From the NCBI GenBank assembly GCA_002338615.1, contig DDIS01000178.1, forward strand, positions 1 through 30,043: DNA of 30,043 nt, read 5' to 3'. The DNA comes from Proteobacteria bacterium UBA1844 (lineage in GTDB: Bacteria; Pseudomonadota; Gammaproteobacteria; Steroidobacterales; Woeseiaceae). Under the pieces are notes generated by a model. The model did not search any database. It had not been told where the DNA came from and saw only the letters and a list, made by a program, of their open reading frames with translations. How positions within the stretch are numbered: position 1 is the first letter of the stretch; each line of letters begins with the position of its first letter. Shown in pieces: positions 24,157-30,043 of this stretch. Made by a program: the position numbers and the translations under genes.

Positions 24157-25020
24157 TCAGGCTTCTTCTGCCCGAAAATGCAGCGGGTCACGGAGGTTCT
24201 GCAAAGACCGGTAGTAAAAGAGACGGTTAGGTCGCCTGGTCGTGAACCGGATTCTTTTTAAAAATTCGACTTCCTCAACGCTTATGTCTCTGCTTAGTAC
24301 CGCGTCCTGCAGGAATTCGGTGAGCCCCGGCTCCTCGTCGCCAGAATCGTCAAAGTCTTTTTCAACAAATGAGAATTTTTTCGGGTGCCCCGGGACGAGC
24401 CGGCTATTGAGTACTATCTCCATATCAAAGGTCGAGAGGTCAATATCCCAGCGCGCAATCAGCGGCTCCAGAAAGGAAATGCAGTCTTCGTTTGACACAT
24501 TGAAGATATCGGTATCGAGAAAATCCAGGATGATGACTCGCATCTGTTCGTAGCTTTTGCCGCTGAGTCGGGCAAGCTCGTGGAGCCAGGTAGGATTGTC
24601 CAGCTCCAATCGTGCGACACGGCTTACGACATCGAGAAGTTTCTGCGTGACGAGCCGCTCGAGTTCACCGAACGGCTGCCTCTCGAATATCGACTGAATC
24701 TGCTTATGTCGGGCGGGTACGCATTTCTGCAAAATCAATTCGCGCGTTTTCGTAAGCAGGGCGCCCTGTGGTTCCACGTAAACGCGCCGGTATTCGTCCA
24801 GTCTCTGCGCGCGGGCCAGCTTCGCAAGCTCTCCGTTCGAGAGTTTCAGAAAGTCGCTCATCTTCTCGTAGATGTCGGTTCGATCCGGGGATGGTGGCAA
24901 TTTCTTCCGCGTAAGCAGCTGGGATATATAGGATTCGGTCACTTCGGCGGCGGCGGCCAGGTCCTTCTGCTCGAGGCCCAGCTCCTGTAGGCGTGTTTTG
25001 ATTGCCAAACAAAGGTCCAT
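24157..25020 (-). CDS. XRE-family transcriptional regulator with a long C-terminal domain
   Basis: A 287-aa DNA-binding protein. The N-terminal Cro/C1-type helix-turn-helix is clear at about residues 6-42 (IKTRLQELGLEQKDLAAAAEV, then TESYISQLLTRKKLPPSP). The remaining ~240 residues are helical, charged and of unknown role; they include QSIFERQPFGELERLVTQKLLDV and a late acidic stretch DFDDSGDEEPGLTEFL. ATG 25020 has GAGGGGG 7-8 nt upstream. The length is well beyond small phage repressors, so the C-terminal domain probably senses a ligand or mediates assembly. It is divergent from a tiny basic protein gene, and the gap carries several AT-rich palindromes, which suggests autoregulation. No protease, toxin or phage gene is nearby. 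Confidence 0.87.
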   Translation of the reverse strand: MDLCLAIKTRLQELGLEQKDLAAAAEVTESYISQLLTRKKLPPSPDRTDIYEKMSDFLKLSNGELAKLARAQRLDEYRRVYVEPQGALLTKTRELILQKCVPARHKQIQSIFERQPFGELERLVTQKLLDVVSRVARLELDNPTWLHELARLSGKSYEQMRVIILDFLDTDIFNVSNEDCISFLEPLIARWDIDLSTFDMEIVLNSRLVPGHPKKFSFVEKDFDDSGDEEPGLTEFLQDAVLSRDISVEEVEFLKRIRFTTRRPNRLFYYRSLQNLRDPLHFRAEEA

Positions 25021-25075
25021 TAATCGTCCCCCTCGATTTATAAAAAGAGTTAACTGTGGAAATATTCTCAGATGA

Positions 25076-25101
25076 TACTTGACTAATCAAGTAAATTTAC
25101 T
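25076..25101. promoter_or_regulatory. Cluster of overlapping palindromes between the XRE gene and the small basic gene
   Basis: Two palindromes overlap: TACTTGA-CTAA-TCAAGTA (25076-25093, perfect 7-bp arms) and AGTAAATTTACT (25090-25101, perfect). In addition ACTAATCA occurs twice, at a 17-bp step (25082 and 25099). Nearby are AGTTAACT (25048-25055) and ATATGA-AG-TCATAT (25154-25167). This arrangement is typical of an operator array for a dimeric regulator such as the adjacent XRE protein; binding is inferred from position. Confidence 0.55.
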
Positions 25102-25254
25102 AATCATAGTTAATGGTGTAAGCGGCCTTTAGACACAATGAACTAAAATAGTTATATGAAGTCATATCCAGCCGTGAACAAGGACGTATTCGCGGTAAGT
25201 CATTTGGACAGCAAGGCAAGTGCTACGAGCAAATTTGACACAGAGGTAAAAATC

Positions 25255-25371
25255 ATGAGCAAAGAACAAAAGAGCAACAGAGAGACCAAGAAATTGCCGA
25301 GCATGACGCCAAAAGAGAGGAAGGCAGCGAAGAAAGCGAAGAAAAACCAAAGCGGTCGCATGGGCGAATAA
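25255..25371 (+). CDS. Tiny, very basic protein, 38 aa
   Basis: The open frame starts at 25156, but that ATG lacks a ribosome binding site, while ATG 25255 has AGAGG 8 nt upstream. The peptide starts MSKEQKSNRETKK and is composed mainly of Lys, Glu, Arg, Ser and Ala, with a MTPKERKAAKKAKKNQSG tail. Short proteins starting MSKEQ(K/R)xN(R/K)E occur widely in Proteobacteria; their role is unknown. The high Lys and lack of hydrophobic residues suggest an unfolded peptide that binds nucleic acid or ribosomes. Being divergent from the XRE regulator, it may be under its control. A short GC-rich hairpin (GCAGCG/CGCTGC, 25377-25398) follows. Confidence 0.65.
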   Translation: MSKEQKSNRETKKLPSMTPKERKAAKKAKKNQSGRMGE

Positions 25372-25376
25372 GTCAG

Positions 25377-25404
25377 GCAGCGTCAGAGCCGGCGCTGCTC
25401 GTTT
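25377..25404 (+). terminator. Possible weak terminator after the small basic gene
   Basis: GCAGCG and CGCTGC form 6-bp arms with a 10-nt loop, followed by TCGTTTCTC. It lies 6 nt after the stop codon. The stem is short and the T-run interrupted. Confidence 0.3.
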
Positions 25405-25466
25405 CTCGCGTTTGAATCAACCTGGCACCTTTTACCGACGATTGACTGATACACTGGCAGGCACAC

Positions 25467-25757
25467 ATGAACAATGTAACCGCGACTCGCGGTCAATCCT
25501 ACGAGATCGTTTCGATTCGGTCAGCAGAGCCTCCGCAAGGCATGGAAGGTTCCAACTGGCACCGCTATGTCATCTCGTTTAATGGCGATGACAGGATCGA
25601 GGGATGCAGGCCAGGCAGCATGTCTGTTGTGACTCGCGCGGTGGAGGAGATTGTTGCCCAGTTGAACGAACGGCACGCGGGCAAAAAGGGTCGAGTCCAA
25701 TTGATTCCGACCCCATCCAAGACAGCCAAAAGCAGCGCAAGAAAAACGTCGTCGTAG
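25467..25757 (+). CDS. Small conserved-type hypothetical protein, 96 aa
   Basis: Starts at ATG 25467 with CAGG a few bases upstream. The core EGSNWHRYVISFNGDDRIEGCRPGSMSVVTRAVEEIVAQLNERH (given here in part by position, residues 27-70) ends in a clear amphipathic helix, VTRAVEEIVAQLNERH. The C-terminal 25 residues are basic and low in complexity (KTAKSSARKTSS). Similar small proteins with the W-x-RYVI and TRAVEEIVxxLN pattern are found in beta- and gammaproteobacteria without known function; this is recalled, not searched. It follows the tiny basic protein by 95 bp on the same strand and converges on the Usp gene. Confidence 0.7.
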   Translation: MNNVTATRGQSYEIVSIRSAEPPQGMEGSNWHRYVISFNGDDRIEGCRPGSMSVVTRAVEEIVAQLNERHAGKKGRVQLIPTPSKTAKSSARKTSS

Positions 25758-25810
25758 CTGCGGTAACCGCGACCCTGGCTCGCGATGTTGGCGGAAGCGA
25801 TTCGCGCCCG

Positions 25811-26779
25811 CTACTTCGGTAGCTTCACTGGCGAGACAAAACCCGGCGGTTTGACGGCAAGCACGGAACATTGCAATTGCTCAAGAATCGCTTCTGCGGT
25901 ATTCCCTATGAGCCAACCCGCGATACCAGTCCTGCCGACCGTACCCATGACCACCAAATCAGCGCCCAACTCTCTTGCTTTCTCGGGTATGGCCGTGGCG
26001 GCTACCCCCCGTTGCAGATGGAATTGCGGAGAAATATAGTCCCCGACATCTTCGCCAATACGCTCGATCAGCTGTTGTCGTAAGAGATCAAAAGTGCTTT
26101 CGTGACTTGAACGCACATCTTCAACATAGGTAAAACTTGCTTTCTGCGGACCTTCCGCCCATCTGCGCAACATCGCCTCTGCCGGGGCATCCCAGACATG
26201 AATCACATGCAGCGCAGCGAAGTCAGAAAGTGCAAGGGAACTGGACAGACCGAGTATCTCTTCGTTGAAGTTCTGTTCCGTTGTGTCAGGCGTCGACAGA
26301 TCGAAATCAACGGCTGCGAGTATGTGCTCGTATTTCGATTTTTCCCCGGAGCGTGTTAACCAAACAGGACACGGACAGTTGCGCAGCAACTGCATGTCGT
26401 CGCTACCGAACAGTCTTTCGATGAAACCCGGGTTTTCCGCTGGTTTGATCAACAGGTCATGACCGTCGCGCAATATGACACGAATAGCCTCCAGATACTT
26501 CTTGCCAACCAGTACGTTCAAACGGATCCGCAGACCCTGCTTGTGAGGCTCGATCAGCGCTTCGAGCTTTGCGCGGCGCTCGTCTACAATACTTGCCTGC
26601 AGCCTTTTGTCCATCGAACCGCTGCGTGCCGCACCGGTGCCCGCCGTAATGACCGGGACCACATCGATGACCGTAAGGTCCGCCTGGTTGCTTTCCGCCA
26701 GCGAAATGGCCCGCTTGATCGAGGCGTCTTCAGCCACGGTACCTTCGGACAAATAGAGAATGTTTTTAAATAATTTCAT
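25811..26779 (-). CDS. Tandem universal stress protein (UspE-like)
   Basis: A 322-aa protein with two Usp domains. The first (about 1-145) starts KNILYLSEGTVAEDASIKRA; the second (about 150-310) starts EHILAAVDFDLSTPD. Domain 2 keeps the ATP-binding pattern G-x2-G-x9-G-(S/T) in GTVGRTGIAGWLIGNTAEAIL, followed by CSVLAVKPPGF. The domain 1 counterpart is degenerate, as in UspE. The protein is cytosolic, with no signal peptide. It lies 60 bp downstream of the CPA2 antiporter gene on the same strand, a frequent pairing in which Usp proteins are thought to modulate the transporter; here that is inferred. The start codon ATG 26779 is preceded by AAGG about 9-10 nt away. Confidence 0.92.
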   Translation of the reverse strand: MKLFKNILYLSEGTVAEDASIKRAISLAESNQADLTVIDVVPVITAGTGAARSGSMDKRLQASIVDERRAKLEALIEPHKQGLRIRLNVLVGKKYLEAIRVILRDGHDLLIKPAENPGFIERLFGSDDMQLLRNCPCPVWLTRSGEKSKYEHILAAVDFDLSTPDTTEQNFNEEILGLSSSLALSDFAALHVIHVWDAPAEAMLRRWAEGPQKASFTYVEDVRSSHESTFDLLRQQLIERIGEDVGDYISPQFHLQRGVAATAIPEKARELGADLVVMGTVGRTGIAGWLIGNTAEAILEQLQCSVLAVKPPGFVSPVKLPK

Positions 26780-26839
26780 CCTGATTTACCTTGTCTGTTT
26801 TAATCTACCGGAGTCGTATTGGCCAGCAGTGGTCGCCGA

Positions 26840-28555
26840 CTAAATTTTTTGTGGCTTGCCCAACTTCCTTTCCAGCACCGGCTGATAGCTCCAGCTTCTT
26901 ACGCCTTGAATTGTTTCGTCGATTTGATCTTTCGATACATTGAGCATTTGTAATGCAATAGCGCCGATCTGCAAACTCGACTCAATTGTTTCCGGATAAG
27001 CTTCGATCGCACCGGCAGCAATCAGGCGCTTGCTCGTATCGACATCTCGTGCCCGCACGATCGTCGGTACTTGCGGGCAGGCTCTCTTGATATACGAGAT
27101 CGCACCAAACGCCGTGCTGGCGTTGTCGACGGCAATCACCACCAGGGACGCCCTTTCTACATGGATCGAGGATAGCAAGCCAGGATTGGCAATGTCGCCG
27201 AACCAGACCGTATGCCCCTCCGCCTGCCCCTGAGCCACTCGGGCTGGATCGGTATCAAAAGCTACAAAAGGAATGCCACAGGAGTGCAACAGTACGGCGA
27301 TGGTATGGCCCATGCGTCCATAACCACCGACCACCACTTGTCGTTCGGGCGCCTCATGCAATGCTGGCGCGTCAGGCGTTGTTGCGGGAGGCGTCCTGGT
27401 CAACCAGGTCCCGATAGCGTCATTGAAGCGGATCAACAGAGCGCCGCCGACCATGGACAGGAGCACGGAGCTGATGGCGATCTGCCCCAGCTGCATGGCA
27501 AGCACGCCGGCATCGAGCGCAATTGCGATGAGGGCGAGTCCAAATTCACCACCCACGCTCAACATCAGTCCGGTTCGCCAGGCCATGCGGGTGTCGATCC
27601 CTGTGATTCGAATCATGCCCGCGACTATCAGTGTCTTGCTCGTAATTATCAGGAGTGCGCCCAACACGGCCCAGTACCAGATTGGAGGTAGTGCCGCCGG
27701 GTTGAAGCGCATGCCGATGCCGATAAAAAACAGGCCCAGCAGGACGTCCCGAAACGGGCTGATACTTGACTCTACCTGGTGGCGAAACTCCGTTTCACCC
27801 AATACCATACCGGCAATAAACCCACCGAATGCCAGTGACAAACCCAGGCTATTGGTAGTCCAGGCGGCGAGCAACGCAACGAGCAATACGGCCAGGCTGA
27901 AGACTTCAACCGATCTGCGCTCGGATATTAAATGAAACAGCGGGCGCAGCAGCCAGCGACCGACAAAGAAGACAAGTGCGAATGCAAGCACGGCTTTCGC
28001 GAGGGCCAAACCCAGGGTTACGGCCAGCGCATCCATGGAAACCGACATGCCCAGTACGGGGATCACCACCAGAAAAGGAACGGCCGTGACGTCCTGAAAC
28101 ACGGACATCGCCAGTCCGAGCCGGCCATGCTGAGTGTTTTCCTCGCCCTGCTCGGAGAGCAGGCTGCTGATGATTGTTGTCGACGATTGCGCGTACACCG
28201 CGCCGAATACGAATGCGACCGTAAGCGGAAGCCCTGCCAGCCACATCACGAACCCGACCAGCAAAGTGGTAAACGCGACCTGCCCGGTACCCAGTCCCAG
28301 AACCCGATGTCGCAGTGCCTGCATTTGCGGCAAAGAGAAATTCAGACCAATGGTGAATAGCAGGAAAACGATACCGAACTCGGCCAGCGCTTCCAGCCCC
28401 GGCATCGAAACAACCGGCCCGATCGTGTGCGGCCCCAGCACAATTCCTACCAGTAAATACCCCAGGCTGGTCGGAATATGCAGGCGCTGAAAAATTACGA
28501 CGATAGCGATTGCCGTGACCAGGAGCAGGATGATCTGGAGGAGATATTCCATCAT
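26840..28555 (-). CDS. CPA2 family cation:proton antiporter (KefB/YbaL-like)
   Basis: A 571-aa membrane protein. The first ~385 residues form a 12-13 helix Na+/H+ exchanger domain with family motifs: LGYLLVGIVLGPHT (helix 2), LLFTIGLNFS, QSSTTIISSLLSE, and FQDVTAVPFLVVIPVL, which has the Gln-Asp ion-binding pair. A cytoplasmic Rossmann TrkA-N domain follows (about 408-540), with VVVGGYGRMGHTIAVLL as the NAD-binding loop. There is no TrkA-C domain, so it is closer to YbaL/KefB-like forms than to Trk. It should exchange K+ or Na+ for H+, controlled by nucleotides. It starts with two consecutive ATG codons; no clear ribosome binding site is seen. It is followed by the Usp gene in the same operon. 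Its upstream side is occupied by the inverted-repeat element. Confidence 0.93.
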   Translation of the reverse strand: MMEYLLQIILLLVTAIAIVVIFQRLHIPTSLGYLLVGIVLGPHTIGPVVSMPGLEALAEFGIVFLLFTIGLNFSLPQMQALRHRVLGLGTGQVAFTTLLVGFVMWLAGLPLTVAFVFGAVYAQSSTTIISSLLSEQGEENTQHGRLGLAMSVFQDVTAVPFLVVIPVLGMSVSMDALAVTLGLALAKAVLAFALVFFVGRWLLRPLFHLISERRSVEVFSLAVLLVALLAAWTTNSLGLSLAFGGFIAGMVLGETEFRHQVESSISPFRDVLLGLFFIGIGMRFNPAALPPIWYWAVLGALLIITSKTLIVAGMIRITGIDTRMAWRTGLMLSVGGEFGLALIAIALDAGVLAMQLGQIAISSVLLSMVGGALLIRFNDAIGTWLTRTPPATTPDAPALHEAPERQVVVGGYGRMGHTIAVLLHSCGIPFVAFDTDPARVAQGQAEGHTVWFGDIANPGLLSSIHVERASLVVIAVDNASTAFGAISYIKRACPQVPTIVRARDVDTSKRLIAAGAIEAYPETIESSLQIGAIALQMLNVSKDQIDETIQGVRSWSYQPVLERKLGKPQKI

Positions 28556-28588
28556 GTCACGGCATCACCATTAGTCAGCGCTAGATAC

Positions 28589-28826
28589 GGGTCGGACCTT
28601 GGAAAGTAATTGAATTCTTTAAAATTGTTTAGCTCGAGCGCAACAAGATCGTCCCTATCTCGGCATTTTGCATGCAAAATCGCGACCTGACGGGAACCAA
28701 TGGCGAGCCCTTTTTTGCCAACACTATATGCTGTTTTTGACCTTGAGGTTGCTCGTTTAGTCGTGAAATACGGCATGAAGTTGGACGTTTCTTGTTGTAA
28801 ATCAAAGAGAAGCCGAGGTCCGACCC
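28589..28826. mobile_element. Small element with 11-bp terminal inverted repeats, MITE-like
   Basis: GGGTCGGACCT at 28589-28599 and its exact reverse complement AGGTCCGACCC at 28816-28826 bound 238 bp. Past one mismatch the arms agree for two more bases (13 of 14). The inside is AT-rich compared with neighbouring genes and contains a 16-bp perfect palindrome at 28665. There is no transposase gene and no clear target duplication. GGGGTCGGACC-like ends are, as far as I recall, frequent around REP-associated or other short mobile repeats in Gammaproteobacteria; this was not searched. The right end begins right after the cytochrome stop codon. Confidence 0.5.
28665..28680. repeat. Perfect 16-bp palindrome inside the inverted-repeat element
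   Basis: ATTTTGCATGCAAAAT reads the same on both strands. It lies in the central-left part of the element, 125 bp before the antiporter start on that gene's strand. It could be a regulator site or a structural part of the element. Confidence 0.45.
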
Positions 28827-28829
28827 CCA

Positions 28830-30043
28830 TCATTGCCTGGCGAGTAAGTCTGCGAATAGCCTGGCCTGGTAGCGCTCGTCGTTGTCGAGTGATGCGGCGA
28901 GCCTATCCAGTCGATCGATCAGTGCGGTGTCGCGCAATTCGTAGGCCAGCATCTGCACGGCAAGGAACGCATGTTCGGCGCTGATGTAGTCGAGAAACTC
29001 GCCATCGGCACCAAGGCTCAGCAGCTCCTGAAGAATCGATTCGGCCTTCCTGTCGATGCCTTGAGATTGCACCCGCTCCTGCATCTGGGTCAGCAGCGAC
29101 TCGATAGATCTCGCGGCGGCGACGGTTTCTTCGGCGCCCAGGCCTCCGGCGGCATGCAGGCGTTCCAGCGCCGCTTCGTAATCGTTCGCATCGTCCGGGA
29201 GCGCCGCACGCGCGATAGCCAGAATCATCACGAGCGCGCCATCGTTCAGGAACGGAACGCCTGGACCTGCACCACCGTGTCGCGGCAATGCGCGCCAGTC
29301 GATTTTTTGCATGCTGCGGTGACAAGCGTGGCAATCGTACAGGCCCAGTTCCGGAAACAGGCGATTCGCGTCCAGCGTGCGGCCCATTACGAGCAACATG
29401 CGTTGCCGACCTTCCTCGAGCAGCCCGGTAGCCCATGTGTCGATATGACGTTCCTCGCCCTTGCGCCCGACATAGTCGGCATCGACAAGATAGTGAGGCT
29501 GGCGTCCGGCCTTATTCCACAGCTCTGAAAAAGTATCGAGTTCGAACGACAGTCGCGGGTGGCCGGCCGCCATCAGGCGATGGGTCGCGAACTTGTCATT
29601 TGTGCCGAGATGGCAAGACAGGCACAAGGTCGCACGCTGCTCGATTTTTGCCGTCGGATACATATGGGCGCTGCGATCGGTGCCGTTGTAGTGCGTCGCC
29701 AGCCACTGCTCTGCACCGCCGTGGCAGGCTTCACAACCGACGCCATCGGATACCTGGAATTTTTCGCCATGCTGTTCCGCCGGTACGTTATCCGCATGGC
29801 AGTCAAGACACATTGACGCCTTGACCGGCGAACCGAGAGCCAGGCGGGCCGCCATCGCCTTCGAGGCGTCGCTACGCAGCGTGTCAAAGGAACGAGAATG
29901 CGGGTCGCTTTGTGTCCATACCACGTATTCGTTCTGTTGCACCGTCACACCGTCGCGCGGAAACGTCGAGCCGTGACACTGTGAGCTGGCGCAGGTAGCG
30001 ACGCCCATATGTTTGGCCGTCGATTGCTGCGGCAGCGGCTCCA
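28830..30043 (-). CDS. Multihaem c-type cytochrome (c554-like), 3' part (cut by window edge)
   Basis: The frame stays open to the right edge, so the N-terminus, including any signal peptide, lies outside. Visible haem motifs in order are CASSQCH (a CX4CH form), CLDCH, CEACH, CLSCH and CHACH, that is, five haem-attachment sites. The segments MAAGHPRLSFELDTF and ADYVGRKGEERHIDTWATG are typical of the cytochrome c554-like multihaem family. These proteins are periplasmic electron carriers or reductases. The ~140 C-terminal residues after the last haem are helical and haem-free. ATG 30008 would fall between conserved parts and lose the signal peptide, so it is not taken as the start. The stop (28830-28832) abuts the inverted-repeat element. 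Confidence 0.88.
   Translation of the reverse strand, partial: EPLPQQSTAKHMGVATCASSQCHGSTFPRDGVTVQQNEYVVWTQSDPHSRSFDTLRSDASKAMAARLALGSPVKASMCLDCHADNVPAEQHGEKFQVSDGVGCEACHGGAEQWLATHYNGTDRSAHMYPTAKIEQRATLCLSCHLGTNDKFATHRLMAAGHPRLSFELDTFSELWNKAGRQPHYLVDADYVGRKGEERHIDTWATGLLEEGRQRMLLVMGRTLDANRLFPELGLYDCHACHRSMQKIDWRALPRHGGAGPGVPFLNDGALVMILAIARAALPDDANDYEAALERLHAAGGLGAEETVAAARSIESLLTQMQERVQSQGIDRKAESILQELLSLGADGEFLDYISAEHAFLAVQMLAYELRDTALIDRLDRLAASLDNDERYQARLFADLLARQ

Noticed and set aside
28552..28833. 93-codon minus-strand open frame bridging the cytochrome and antiporter genes
   Set aside because: It is formed mainly by the inverted-repeat element, includes both repeat ends, and has no ribosome binding site or recognisable domain. 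Its exact 4-nt overlaps with both neighbours are curious but best taken as chance.
1..30043. Defence island, prophage, CRISPR array or toxin-antitoxin locus
   Set aside because: No repeat-spacer array, no phage structural or integrase gene, and no nuclease, reverse transcriptase or known toxin motif was seen. The XRE gene with its tiny basic partner does not match a known toxin-antitoxin pattern.

Overview
The window looks like chromosomal DNA of a Gammaproteobacterium, probably from an environmental, respiring lineage near Xanthomonadales, Steroidobacterales or Woeseiales. This placement is an inference from gene content: a kinase-TPR gene coupled to a TIGR02999-type sigma factor, a PhzS-like hydroxylase, Blc lipocalin, HutD, multihaem cytochromes and a CPA2 antiporter. 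No rRNA, tRNA, CRISPR array, phage gene or intact transposase gene was seen. Genes are dense on both strands. Both window ends cut genes: an ABC-2 permease on the left and a multihaem cytochrome c on the right.

Left part (1-9.0 kb). After the permease fragment and a DUF5996 protein comes a minus-strand operon of an MFS transporter and a CodA-like deaminase. The deaminase keeps all metal and catalytic residues of cytosine deaminase but has Ser309 where E. coli CodA has its discriminating Asp314. This replacement is the published marker of 5-methylcytosine-type deaminases. The operon leader carries a 44-nt imperfect palindrome and a 14-nt perfect one. Next are two unrecognised proteins, an ArsR-SRPBCC operon facing a second SRPBCC gene across an AT-rich gap, and a protein with ATP-grasp-like motifs in permuted order.

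Middle (9.0-18.9 kb). Here are a Blc lipocalin, an NDUFA9-like NAD(P)-binding protein overlapping an unrecognised aromatic-rich protein, a PhzS-like FAD hydroxylase divergent from an aromatic-acid MFS transporter, a membrane-anchored thioredoxin-fold protein, HutD, and a membrane fatty acid desaturase with a strong terminator. A large exported Cys-containing protein of unknown function lies tail-to-tail with the desaturase.

Right part (19.1-30.0 kb). A transmembrane Ser/Thr kinase with a periplasmic TPR domain overlaps an ECF sigma factor whose region 2 has Thr50 in place of the usual acidic motif. That fits sigma activation by phosphorylation. It is followed by a lipoprotein, a small monohaem cytochrome c, and an XRE regulator divergent from a tiny very basic protein across a cluster of palindromes. 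A tandem Usp protein lies downstream of a CPA2 antiporter. A 238-bp element with 11-bp terminal inverted repeats sits between the antiporter and the multihaem cytochrome, starting just after the cytochrome stop codon.

Best leads are the Ser-variant deaminase operon with its structured leader, the kinase-sigma pair, the operator cluster with its tiny basic protein, and the inverted-repeat element. No complete novel defence or mobile system is evident.
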